A DNA stretch of 43,016 bases, taken from the NCBI GenBank assembly GCA_023398575.1, contig JAEWSC010000054.1, positions 1-43,016 on the forward strand. Direction: 5' to 3'. The notes under the pieces are model-generated. The model had not been told where the DNA came from and did no database searches. It worked only from the letters and a program-made list of their open reading frames with translations. Source of the stretch: Bacillota bacterium (GTDB taxonomy: Bacteria; Bacillota; Clostridia; Christensenellales; Aristaeellaceae). How positions within the stretch are numbered: the first letter of the stretch is position 1; each line of letters starts with the position of its first letter. Made by a program: the position numbers and the translations under genes. This document shows positions 25,032-33,039 of this stretch, one piece after another.

Positions 25032-26615
25032 ATGAATCAAATACAACAAAAGCATTATAGCGGGAAAAGGGAAGAATATCAACTGGTGATCCCGCTGGAA
25101 CTAGGGGTCAGGATCGGGGAGGATGAACCGGTACGCCTTTTAAGCCGCATAATGGAGGAGATGGATTACAGTAAGCTGAAAGCGGCGTGCTCCTACTGGG
25201 GGCGAAAAGGGAAGGCGACACCGAGGCATCTGACGAAGATCACACTATTTGGATACATGAATGGGGTCACAGCGAGCAGAGAATTGGAAGATGCATGCCG
25301 GTATGACCTGCGGTACCAATGGCTACTGGAGGGCAGACCTGCACCAGATCACAATACCATTGCTCGGTTTCGTAGCGGGAAACTGGCGGAATCAATAGAA
25401 GACCTGTTTTACCAGTTGGTGCGGAAGCTGTATGACCTGGGCGAGATCGGGTACGAGAACGTGTATGTGGATGGAACGAAGATCGAAGCATACGCGAACA
25501 AGTACGACTTTGTGTTTCGCAAAATGGTCATGACGAATGAGCAAAAATTGAACCGGAAGGTAAACAGGTTCATCGCGTACATTCAAAGGGAGTACGATCC
25601 GTTCCTCCCATCGTCCGAGACGCTGGAAGATGTCCGGCAGTTTCTTTTACGAAGGCAGCAGGAAACGGGCATCGTATTTGTAAAGGGGAAGGGCAAACGC
25701 AAGACACAGCTTCAGCGGGATATGGAGGCACTGGAGTCGATGTATGTCCGACAGCTGAAATACGACGAATACAACGACATTTTTAGGGGTCGGAACAGCT
25801 TTTCCAAAGGCGACCATGACGCGACATACATGCACATGAAGGAAGACGCCATGCGGAACGGACAGTTAAAACCCGGCTACAACGTACAGCTTGGTGTAGA
25901 AGCGGAATACGTGGTAGGCGTTGACGTTGGCCCGGAACGAAATGATGTGAATACGTTGATTCCCCTGCTTGAGCGGATGGAAAAAGGAATCGGCCAAAGA
26001 TACGAAAACGTGGTTGCAGATGCCGGATACGAGAGCGAGGAGAACTACGAATATTTAAAGGCGTGTGGCCAGGCCAGCTATATCAAGCCGCAGAACTACG
26101 AAAAGAGCAAAACACGGCGATGGCAAACAAACGGCTACCTGGTGGAGAATATGCCGTATGATGCCCAAACAGATAGCTACACCTGCCCGGGTGGCAATAC
26201 CATGCATCCTGTTGGGATAAAACATTCACGCAGCAAGACAGGCTACGTCAGCGAAGTCACCGTATACGAGGGGGCAGGCTGTCAGGATTGTCCGCTGAAA
26301 ACCAAGTGTACCCATGCCAAAGGCAACCGTAGATTGTACGTTTCCAAACGCATGAAGGAACTGCGTGCCAAATCTCTCGCCAATATTTTAAGCCCGGAGG
26401 GAACCATCCTGCGTATTAACCGTTCAATCCAGTCCGAAGGAATGTACGGTAACCTGAAGGAGAATCTTGGCTTGGGCCGGTTTCGGATGCGTGGTATGCG
26501 GAAGGTATTTACCGAAGTCTTACTTTACGCGATGGCCTGCAACATGAACAAACTGTACAACAAGATACGCCAAAACCGCACCGGTGTCATGCTCCATGTA
26601 AAAAACGTCTCTTAA
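25032..26615 (+). CDS. IS1182-family DDE transposase (527 aa)
   Basis: The protein is full length and uninterrupted. The N-terminal DUF772-like part includes YQWLLEGRPAPDHNTIARFR, cited through its core PDHNTIARFR. The DDE triad is placed in VYVDGTKIEAYAN (Asp), VVADAGYESEENYEYL (Asp) and RINRSIQSEGMYGNLK (Glu). A Cys cluster (CQDCPLKTKC) precedes the last motif. No strong ribosome site precedes the ATG, in keeping with low expression. Codon choice and the many G/A-ending codons look different from neighbouring genes, consistent with recent arrival, though I have not measured this. Confidence 0.95.
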   Translation: MNQIQQKHYSGKREEYQLVIPLELGVRIGEDEPVRLLSRIMEEMDYSKLKAACSYWGRKGKATPRHLTKITLFGYMNGVTASRELEDACRYDLRYQWLLEGRPAPDHNTIARFRSGKLAESIEDLFYQLVRKLYDLGEIGYENVYVDGTKIEAYANKYDFVFRKMVMTNEQKLNRKVNRFIAYIQREYDPFLPSSETLEDVRQFLLRRQQETGIVFVKGKGKRKTQLQRDMEALESMYVRQLKYDEYNDIFRGRNSFSKGDHDATYMHMKEDAMRNGQLKPGYNVQLGVEAEYVVGVDVGPERNDVNTLIPLLERMEKGIGQRYENVVADAGYESEENYEYLKACGQASYIKPQNYEKSKTRRWQTNGYLVENMPYDAQTDSYTCPGGNTMHPVGIKHSRSKTGYVSEVTVYEGAGCQDCPLKTKCTHAKGNRRLYVSKRMKELRAKSLANILSPEGTILRINRSIQSEGMYGNLKENLGLGRFRMRGMRKVFTEVLLYAMACNMNKLYNKIRQNRTGVMLHVKNVS

Positions 26616-26750
26616 GATACAGATAACAGCATATCGCGATGCTATGAGCCAGCGAAAACATACAGCCGAAACCTTATCGGCAGCGTTGCTATGCTTCTCC
26701 CCAGGCCTATTGCCCTTCGTTATGCTCATTATTGTTTCATGGAAATAAAA

Positions 26751-26791
26751 GGGGCTGTCTCTTCGCGATTCACTCGCTTTGAGACAGCCCC
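26751..26791 (+). terminator. Hairpin made by a second copy of the IS end sequence
   Basis: GGGGCTGTCTC (26751-26761) repeats the outer left end and pairs perfectly with GAGACAGCCCC of the right inverted repeat (26781-26791), around a 19-nt loop, followed by TTTATG. On the other strand the hairpin is followed by TTTTATTTCC. It can therefore terminate transposase mRNA and also the DUF3048 transcript coming from the right. Confidence 0.7.
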
Positions 26792-26814
26792 TTTATGCTT
26801 TTTCGAATAGGCCG

Positions 26815-27909
26815 TTATTCTGCGAAATATGTCACAGGGACACTATAATCCATAATGCTGATGAAGGTTTTTCCTCTTTGCAGCTTAAGCTCATTACCGT
26901 CCTGATCAAAGAAAACTGTGCGCTGGTCCATACCAGTCCTCATCCAATATCCCGGGATATAGCGGCCGCCAACGAAAATATCGGCATTGCCCGAACCGAT
27001 GAGCACTGTCACAGGCCGGTCCGCGCTCCCCTCAAAATACGTCACTTTGTTTCGCTGAATAATCAGATTAGAGAAGGACAACTGCGTTCCGGTAGCCTTA
27101 TCTGCATACGGCTCACCATTAACAAAACGCAGATAGGTATTGGTTGCGGAGTCATAAGCAAAGCTGGAGGAATACGCATCATTGGCTTGCTTAATATCAA
27201 TGGTTTTTGCCATTTCGCCATCTACAGGCAGATCATCAGTAAACAAATAAGGCCGGTCTGGGGGCGTAAAATCTTCCGGAATTAAGGCCTGCATAGCCAG
27301 CACGTTGGCGTCCACGTTATGAGGACTAGGCAGTGTAAGCACACGTTTATAATATTTCTTCCATGGTTTGCTTTCGCTGACTACACCGTCAAAAAGGATT
27401 CCCTTTTTACTGGCTTTCGTTTTGCGAAATGCAGTGAATATGCTTGTACCATCAGAGGGCTGGCCGCCGTAAAACAAGAACCCGGCATCCCACTCTTCCC
27501 GAATCTCCACATGCGTCACACGGGCAGAACGAACCGGCCCCACACTTTCCGGGATAACATCACTAAATAAATAGGAAAGTCGTGTATAGCCACCTTTGTG
27601 AAGTGGCGTTTCATAAATGATATCGGCGTTTTCGGCACCCCAAGGCATATTGTCGCCGATACCGCCGTTATTATTGTCAATCTGCACGATCATCGGCATG
27701 TATTTCCCCGTCCAAGGAAGGCCAGTCGTTGGGCTTTGTCCCGGAATTACTGGATTCAAAGGAAATTTCTTGTCTTCTCCCAGTCCATTCACAGCAATCT
27801 TGCGGTTCTTCTCCTTTTGAATAACTGTCCCCTCGCCGGCAGCCATCGCAGTGGCTGACAGCATAACAAGGCAGACAGCCATCAACATGCACAGAATCCT
27901 TTTTCTCAT
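26815..27909 (-). CDS. DUF3048 (YerB-like) exported protein (364 aa)
   Basis: This is a secreted or surface protein of the YerB family, function unknown. The signal peptide MRKRILCMLMAVCLVMLSATAMA would be cut at AMA-AG; unlike Bacillus YerB there is no lipobox cysteine at the right place. The N-terminal DUF3048 domain shows NNGGIGDNMPWGAENADIIYE (core GAENADIIYE) and the hallmark VGPVRSARVTH. The C-terminal half has PHNVDAN and a compact beta-rich DUF3048_C-like region ending in DYSVPVTYF. GAGGAG lies about 10 nt before the ATG. The IS right end is 23 bp beyond its stop, so the IS hairpin may now be its terminator. Confidence 0.93.
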   Translation of the reverse strand: MRKRILCMLMAVCLVMLSATAMAAGEGTVIQKEKNRKIAVNGLGEDKKFPLNPVIPGQSPTTGLPWTGKYMPMIVQIDNNNGGIGDNMPWGAENADIIYETPLHKGGYTRLSYLFSDVIPESVGPVRSARVTHVEIREEWDAGFLFYGGQPSDGTSIFTAFRKTKASKKGILFDGVVSESKPWKKYYKRVLTLPSPHNVDANVLAMQALIPEDFTPPDRPYLFTDDLPVDGEMAKTIDIKQANDAYSSSFAYDSATNTYLRFVNGEPYADKATGTQLSFSNLIIQRNKVTYFEGSADRPVTVLIGSGNADIFVGGRYIPGYWMRTGMDQRTVFFDQDGNELKLQRGKTFISIMDYSVPVTYFAE

Positions 27910-28033
27910 TCTTTACGCGCTCCTCATACATGATTACCGGCAGGCCTGCTTGCTGTTTAACATTGATCACAAGATATACCACTTGCATTCCCGCACCAGC
28001 ATATCTTAACACCATGTTCATGCATATTCAATA

Positions 28034-28039
28034 ATTATA
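28034..28039 (-). promoter_or_regulatory. Candidate -10 box for the DUF3048 gene
   Basis: TATAAT on the minus strand, in the AT-rich sequence ACATATAATTATTG, 125 nt before the start codon. No convincing -35 lies 16-18 nt upstream, so this is weakly supported. Confidence 0.3.
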
Positions 28040-28101
28040 TGTAAATTGGTAATATTTTCTCGAATTGAGTATTCCACATTACAAAACAATGCATATTTAA
28101 G

Positions 28102-28143
28102 CAAAACTGACCCGTGATGCTCAATGGAACATCACAGGTCAGT
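28102..28143 (-). terminator. Terminator of the transporter/enolase operon
   Basis: On the minus strand a 14-bp stem (ACTGACCTGTGATG with CATCACGGGTCAGT, one mismatch) and 10-nt loop are followed by TTTGC. It begins 22 nt after the stop of the enolase-superfamily gene. Confidence 0.85.
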
Positions 28144-28164
28144 TCTGATTAATAGAGGCTCATC

Positions 28165-29298
28165 CTATACCACCGGTGCCCAAATCAAGTCCATACCGAA
28201 GCCCGGCTTCTGTGGCACAGACAAGATGCCGTTTTTCAGCGTATAGCCGCTGTAATCCACACCTTCTGATTCGCCAAGTACCGCTTCGATCATAGGAATA
28301 TGATGGGGATAGGCTGCAGCAATATGTGCACAGTAGTGGGTTTTAACCACATTCCCCCATGCGTGGGGCGAAGCGAGATATCCCTTTTCCTCAATCTCTT
28401 TCATCAGCTTGCGCCAAGGGGTAAAGCCATGACCGCATACATCAGGCTGCCAGACATCCAATAGTCCCTTTTCTGCCAGATCAAAGAGCAATGGAATATC
28501 TGTCATGGATTCGCCGTCGGCAATCAGCGTTTGGGGCCTGTGCTTATTCAAATATTCCCGAAGCTTGCGGTTGTTCGTCTCTTCCTCGCGGAAGGGCTCT
28601 TCAAACCAGTAAAGCGGCACACTGCCGACGCCTTCCATAAAAGCAATGGCATCAGCAACGCTGTAGCCGTCATTGGCATCCACCATCAAGCCCGCATCCG
28701 GATAGGCTTCATGAATTTTGTTTACTACCTCGATATCCCGCTCAAGGCCGGCATCATGATCCATCCACATATTTCCCCGGCCGATTTTGATCTTCAACGT
28801 GCGATGGCCCAGGGCATAGTCGTAGGCGCAATCCTCCAGCACTTTTTCAACGCCAAACGGCCTGTCTTCTGGGATGATATCGTTCATATAGATCGCCCCA
28901 TCATATACAGGCACCTTTGTTAAGGCCGTGTCCCGAATCATTTTGCTGACTGGAATACCTAAAATCTGTCCTGCCAGATCATGCAGCGGCAGGTCAAAGG
29001 CATGCAGGCGTTCATCCAGTATTCCTGTATCGCAAGCAAATATGGCAGTTAGCTCCTTGCCTATTACCAGCGGCAGAACCTCTTTGGCAGTTTCCAGCCT
29101 ATCGCTGAGCTGCGCCCAGCCGGTGGCCCCTTTGCTGGTGTAAAGCTTGGCGGCCGTCACCTCACCGCCAAAGCCATGATAACTTAAGCGCGCATTCTTG
29201 CCATGCAGCCTTGGATACCGGCAACGAAAACGGTAAAATTCAACTTTATCAATGACATGCCCTGTCAATGCTGTTTGGTATGTTTCATTCTTTCTCAT
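28165..29298 (-). CDS. Enolase-superfamily (mandelate racemase/MLE type) enzyme (377 aa)
   Basis: An N-terminal capping domain is followed by a modified TIM barrel. The catalytic KxK is in LKIKIGRG, metal ligands are in LMVDANDGY (Asp), YWFEEPF (Glu) and IADGES (Glu), and the His of the His-Asp dyad is in SPHAWGN with its partner Asp in QPDVCGHG. This active-site set is that of the mandelate-racemase subgroup, which mostly dehydrates or epimerises acid sugars. The exact substrate cannot be read from the sequence. The ATG follows GGGAGG by 11 nt. It is the last gene of the transporter operon, 25 nt after the second permease, so its substrate probably derives from the imported compound. Confidence 0.92.
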   Translation of the reverse strand: MRKNETYQTALTGHVIDKVEFYRFRCRYPRLHGKNARLSYHGFGGEVTAAKLYTSKGATGWAQLSDRLETAKEVLPLVIGKELTAIFACDTGILDERLHAFDLPLHDLAGQILGIPVSKMIRDTALTKVPVYDGAIYMNDIIPEDRPFGVEKVLEDCAYDYALGHRTLKIKIGRGNMWMDHDAGLERDIEVVNKIHEAYPDAGLMVDANDGYSVADAIAFMEGVGSVPLYWFEEPFREEETNNRKLREYLNKHRPQTLIADGESMTDIPLLFDLAEKGLLDVWQPDVCGHGFTPWRKLMKEIEEKGYLASPHAWGNVVKTHYCAHIAAAYPHHIPMIEAVLGESEGVDYSGYTLKNGILSVPQKPGFGMDLIWAPVV

Positions 29299-29323
29299 TG
29301 GTCATTCTTCCTCCCTTTCCGTA

Positions 29324-30211
29324 TTAACCCTTTATTGCCCCAATCATAACGCCTTTGATAAAAAACCTTTGTACAAACGGGTACGCGATCATCATGGGAA
29401 TGCAGCTAAATACAATCACCGAATATTTGATGGTTACCCCAAGTTTGGAGCTTTCGGCATATGAGCCGTCTCCCGCGCTTAGTTGATTGGCCAGCAAGAT
29501 GTTTCTAAGTACCAATTGCAGGCTTTGCTTGTCGGATGAGCGTAGATAGATCAACGCATCAAAGTAGCTGTTCCAATGCCCAACGGCATAATATAGGCCA
29601 ATGACCGCAAGAATCGGCATGGACAATGGCAATACGATATTCGCCAGAAATCTTGTATCACCGCAGCCATCTAAAAACGCAGCCTCACGCAGACTATCGG
29701 GAATGGTGTTCTGAAAATATGTACGCATAATGATCATGTTTGTTGTCACTATGGCATTAGGCAGTACCAGGCCCCAAACCGTATCTACCATATCCAAACT
29801 ATCTACCAACAGGTAAGTGGGGATGAGCCCTCCCTGAATATACATGGTAAGCGCAACAATAAGCATAATCAGGTTTCGGCCAGGCATTTCCTTGCGGGAA
29901 AGCGGGTATGCCAGCAGCGTAGTCAACAGCATATTCACGGTCGTACCAATGACAAGATAAAATCCGCTGTTCCTAAAGCCGAGCAGGATATCCTTATTGC
30001 CAACCAGCATCTCATATCCCTTGAGACTGAATTCCACCGGCCATAAATACACCTTGCCAAGGGTTATGGCATCGGAAGAGCTGAAGGATGCACCTACCAC
30101 ATAAAGAAGGGGGTACACCTCCACCAGCAAGATGAGGAAGCTGATTGCATACAAAATGTTCAAAAATATTCGGTCACGGGGGCTTTCCTTGAGTTTTGTT
30201 GCAGTGAGCAA
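29324..30211 (-). CDS. CUT1 ABC-transporter permease, YtcP/LplC family (295 aa)
   Basis: This is an inner-membrane permease with six predicted helices. The EAA loop that contacts the ATPase is SLREAAFLDGCGDTRFLANIVLPL, recognised by its core EAAFLDGCG. The C-terminal QRFFIKGVMIGAIKG is typical of the YtcP/LplC group that takes up oligosaccharides or uronate derivatives. The start is TTG at 30211, preceded by GGGAGGGGG. It lies 15 nt after the first permease. No ATPase gene is present; such systems usually share an MsmX-type ATPase encoded elsewhere. Confidence 0.94.
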   Translation of the reverse strand: MLTATKLKESPRDRIFLNILYAISFLILLVEVYPLLYVVGASFSSSDAITLGKVYLWPVEFSLKGYEMLVGNKDILLGFRNSGFYLVIGTTVNMLLTTLLAYPLSRKEMPGRNLIMLIVALTMYIQGGLIPTYLLVDSLDMVDTVWGLVLPNAIVTTNMIIMRTYFQNTIPDSLREAAFLDGCGDTRFLANIVLPLSMPILAVIGLYYAVGHWNSYFDALIYLRSSDKQSLQLVLRNILLANQLSAGDGSYAESSKLGVTIKYSVIVFSCIPMMIAYPFVQRFFIKGVMIGAIKG

Positions 30212-30226
30212 TGTCTTCCCCCTCCC

Positions 30227-31156
30227 TTACCACAGGCTGGTTCCGCCCATCTTCTTGGCAAGAAGATTGGCGACATACAGAAGAATAATATTACAACCCG
30301 AATTGAACAGATTAATCGCCGTTGAATAGGAATAATTTCCATCGAGTATACCTACCCGGTAGACATATGTAGAAATCACATCGCTGGATGCCTTGTTCAA
30401 ATCATTTTGCATTAGCAGCACTTTTTCATAACCAATATTCATGATCTGACCACATCTTAGCAGCAACATAATGGTAACGGTGCCCATAATGCCGGGGATG
30501 GAAATATACAGCATCTTCTGAAACCGCGTAGCGCCATCGATTGTCGCCGCTTCATACTGCTCAGGATCGATAGCGGCCAGGGCAGCTATATATAATATGG
30601 AATCCCATCCCATATTTTGCCACAGGCCGGAGATGATGTACATGGGCTTGAAGGCACTTATCGTGGCAAAATAATTGGTAGTCTTCATGCCCATGGATTT
30701 TAGGATCAGATTGTATACACCGGTATTGGGATTAAATATCAATTGCAAAATACTGACAAGCACTACCGCCGATAAAAAGTGCGGAATATAGGTTACATTC
30801 TGCAGCACTTTCTTATAACGCCTGTTGGTCAGTTCATTGAGCATCAAAGCTAACAGGATTGGAATGGGAAAGCCCAACAATAGGCTGATTCCGTTGATAA
30901 CCAATGTGTTGCCAACCACACGATCAAAATAAAAGGAATTGAAGAATCGTTCAAAATGCTTGAACCATACCCACTCGCTTCCGAAAAATCCCCTTGCGAC
31001 CCTGTAGTCACGGAAGGCAATTTGAATGCCATACAGGGGAATATAGCGGAAAACAATATACCAAATCAGGGGAAGCGCAAGCAATAAGTAAAGCTCTCTG
31101 GACTGCCAGATTCTTTTGCGAAGCAATACCTTGCTTTTGGTTCTATATTCCGTCAC
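30227..31156 (-). CDS. CUT1 ABC-transporter permease, LplB family (309 aa)
   Basis: This is the partner permease. The N-terminal RKRIWQSRELYLLLALPLIWYIVFRYIPLYG, identified by its core FRYIPLYGIQIAF, is typical of LplB proteins. The EAA loop is EQYEAATIDGATRFQKMLYISIPG (core EAATIDGA). The start is GTG at 31156, 11 nt after GGAGG. A hairpin separates it from the upstream binding-protein gene, which probably lowers permease expression relative to the binding protein. Confidence 0.94.
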   Translation of the reverse strand: MTEYRTKSKVLLRKRIWQSRELYLLLALPLIWYIVFRYIPLYGIQIAFRDYRVARGFFGSEWVWFKHFERFFNSFYFDRVVGNTLVINGISLLLGFPIPILLALMLNELTNRRYKKVLQNVTYIPHFLSAVVLVSILQLIFNPNTGVYNLILKSMGMKTTNYFATISAFKPMYIISGLWQNMGWDSILYIAALAAIDPEQYEAATIDGATRFQKMLYISIPGIMGTVTIMLLLRCGQIMNIGYEKVLLMQNDLNKASSDVISTYVYRVGILDGNYSYSTAINLFNSGCNIILLYVANLLAKKMGGTSLW

Positions 31157-31186
31157 GGCCGTCTTCTGCCTCCTTCCTTGAAAAGA

Positions 31187-31215
31187 CAGGGGCAGCAGCC
31201 AAACTGCTGCCCCTG
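31187..31215 (-). terminator. Intra-operon hairpin between binding protein and permeases
   Basis: A perfect 12-bp stem (CAGGGGCAGCAG with its complement) and 5-nt loop, read on the minus strand and followed by TCTTTTC. Located 14 nt after the binding-protein stop. Such structures in transporter operons act as partial terminators and 3'-end protectors, giving excess binding protein. Confidence 0.75.
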
Positions 31216-31228
31216 CACCAAACCTTTA

Positions 31229-32833
31229 TTAATGTGCGGTAGAATCGTAATAAGCCTGATAGTATCCTACCAGTTCATCCGCGCCAAGCTGCTGGGTAGT
31301 GGCAACATATTCATCCCACTTGTCAAAGCTCATTTCACCAGTGATGAACTTGGCCTGGCACTCATTCACATACACATCCAGGTCAGTTTTTATTTCAGTG
31401 AGCCGGTCAGCGGTGGCGGTGTCAAACTGCGGTGCGCCAAACACGGGTGTCTTTTGATAGTAGGGATTCCAGACGGACACGTTTTCCTGCACCTTTTTCG
31501 AATAGATGTAGTTGGAGTTTTCGGGATGACGCCAGTAGCCAAAGCCACCGCCGGGCAGGGGGCAAGCTTCGCCAACAGCCACAGCCACACCGCGGGTATC
31601 ATTGAGCATAGCATCTGTATAATCCCAAGTACCATCTTCCCGCTTCTGGCAGGTGACGCCGATCAGATCTTCATTGAAGCAACCTACCGTCATGGAGCCT
31701 TCCTCGGTAAAGAAGTAGTCCAGCAAGCGGAAGGACACCCAAGGGCTTTCATCGGCAGCTGTAATAAAGGTATTGCTGCCCATGGAGTTGGAGGCCAGTG
31801 CAATGACAGGTTCCAATCCGCTGTCGCTCTTGACAGGCGCCAAGGCAACATAGTTTTCACTAACGGTAGTGAACAAGTCGTCGGAACTCAGGCCGAAAAC
31901 ACCGACCTTGCCGCTGGAAATTTTGCCGATGGACATGTCACCAGTCTGTGTAAATACTTCATTATCCAACAAGCCTTCGGTATACATGATATTCATGTAT
32001 TGCAGCGTCTGCTTCCAGATATCGTTGGTCTTCAAAAAGCTGACCTTACCATCAACCAACTGAACGTTGTCATACCCCAGGTTGCTGTACACACCGAACA
32101 TGCCCGACATGATGTCAGGGCGGGCATTATGTCCGGCTCCAGAATCTTCCACCGCGTAGGGAATCTCATTGTTCGGGTCACCGTCCTTATCCGCATCCTG
32201 GTCACGGAAGGCGCGCAGAACATCCAATAGCTCACCAGTGGTGGTGGGCACGGCAAGACCCAAATTGTCCAGCCAGGTTTTGTTGATCCACAAATTGCGG
32301 TGCACGGTCAAGTTTGCCTGCAGTGTGTTGATACCGGGCATGGCATACAGTTTGCCATCGGCAGAGCGGGCGGAGGTGTCCACACCTGGATACTCCGCCA
32401 GCAGGGGCTTAATGCCGGTGGAATATTCATTGATCAAGTCATCCAGCGCCACCAGCTGTCCATCCTCCACCACACGGGGCAGATTGGGGATAGCGCCTTT
32501 CATAATGATATCCGGCAGGTCGCCAGAAGCAAACATCAGATTGATGCGCTCATTCCAGCCATCGGCGCCGACTACGATCCACTCTACTTCAATGTTCATT
32601 TTCTCAGCGATGTACTTGAGGGTAGCCATTTCCGAAGGATCGGCGATGTTTCCGGGACGGCGGATCATGATGGTCTTTTTTACTTTTTCATTAACGATGG
32701 GATATCCGGTGGCATTAAAATTGGCATCCGCCTTGGATAGTGCAACCAAGTCCTGTTCCTGGGCAAAACCACCCATAGGAATCAGGGAAAGCACCATGAA
32801 AAGGGTAAGCAGGACAGCAACCATTTTCTTCAT
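31229..32833 (-). CDS. Extracellular solute-binding protein, LplA-like CUT1 type (534 aa)
   Basis: This large substrate-binding protein belongs to the family that accompanies LplB/YtcP permeases. The signal peptide MKKMVAVLLTLFMVLSLIPMGGFA is followed by QEQDL with no lipobox cysteine, so it appears to be secreted rather than lipid-anchored. Family-typical segments are EVEWIVVGADGWNERINLMFASGDLPDII (core INLMFASGDLPD), NEIPYAVED and DKWDEYVAT near the C-terminus. A calcium-site-like DQDADKDGDPNNE is present at about residue 220. AAAGGAGG precedes the ATG. The divergent kinase/regulator genes start 200 bp away. Confidence 0.94.
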   Translation of the reverse strand: MKKMVAVLLTLFMVLSLIPMGGFAQEQDLVALSKADANFNATGYPIVNEKVKKTIMIRRPGNIADPSEMATLKYIAEKMNIEVEWIVVGADGWNERINLMFASGDLPDIIMKGAIPNLPRVVEDGQLVALDDLINEYSTGIKPLLAEYPGVDTSARSADGKLYAMPGINTLQANLTVHRNLWINKTWLDNLGLAVPTTTGELLDVLRAFRDQDADKDGDPNNEIPYAVEDSGAGHNARPDIMSGMFGVYSNLGYDNVQLVDGKVSFLKTNDIWKQTLQYMNIMYTEGLLDNEVFTQTGDMSIGKISSGKVGVFGLSSDDLFTTVSENYVALAPVKSDSGLEPVIALASNSMGSNTFITAADESPWVSFRLLDYFFTEEGSMTVGCFNEDLIGVTCQKREDGTWDYTDAMLNDTRGVAVAVGEACPLPGGGFGYWRHPENSNYIYSKKVQENVSVWNPYYQKTPVFGAPQFDTATADRLTEIKTDLDVYVNECQAKFITGEMSFDKWDEYVATTQQLGADELVGYYQAYYDSTAH

Positions 32834-32981
32834 AGGGTATCCTCCTTTTTATTACGGCCGGGCACCGAACTGCCGGCCTTGCTTTGTTTTCACTATAAAC
32901 TTTAGACTTACAAAAAACCATCATGGATTTTACGATTTACCTTTGCTATTTATGGTTTTTGTTCAAACTCCCCCATTTTCG

Positions 32982-33010
32982 TTGCGATGCATACTCACTC
33001 ATGCTATAAT
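32982..33010 (+). promoter_or_regulatory. Promoter of the second YesM/YesN system
   Basis: TTGCGA (32982-32987), 17 nt, TATAAT (33005-33010) on the plus strand, just ahead of the kinase gene. The opposite direction, towards the binding protein, shows only a -10-like TATAGT near 32890 without a -35, as expected for an activator-dependent promoter. Confidence 0.7.
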
Positions 33011-33039
33011 TCGCTTGTAAGGAACCGGAGAGGATGTTC

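Larger units (their letters stand above)
24940..26791 (+). mobile_element. IS1182-family insertion sequence (about 1.85 kb)
   Basis: The element is bounded by 14-bp inverted repeats, GGGGCTGTCTCAAA at 24940-24953 and its complement at 26778-26791, and contains one intact transposase. No target-site duplication is obvious (left flank AAAAAGA, right flank TTTATGC). It lies between the rbgA operon promoter and the 3' end of the DUF3048 gene, whose stop codon is only 23 bp beyond the right repeat. Confidence 0.88.

Noticed and set aside
27677..28021. Minus-strand frame of 114 codons overlapping the start of the DUF3048 gene
   Set aside because: It overlaps the DUF3048 signal-peptide region in another frame and covers its leader; it lacks a ribosome site and any recognisable domain.
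31178..32230. Plus-strand open frame of 350 codons opposite the solute-binding protein
   Set aside because: It lies entirely antisense to two well-supported genes and their spacer, has low-complexity His/Val/Ile composition and no family resemblance; it is a by-product of codon bias in the real genes.
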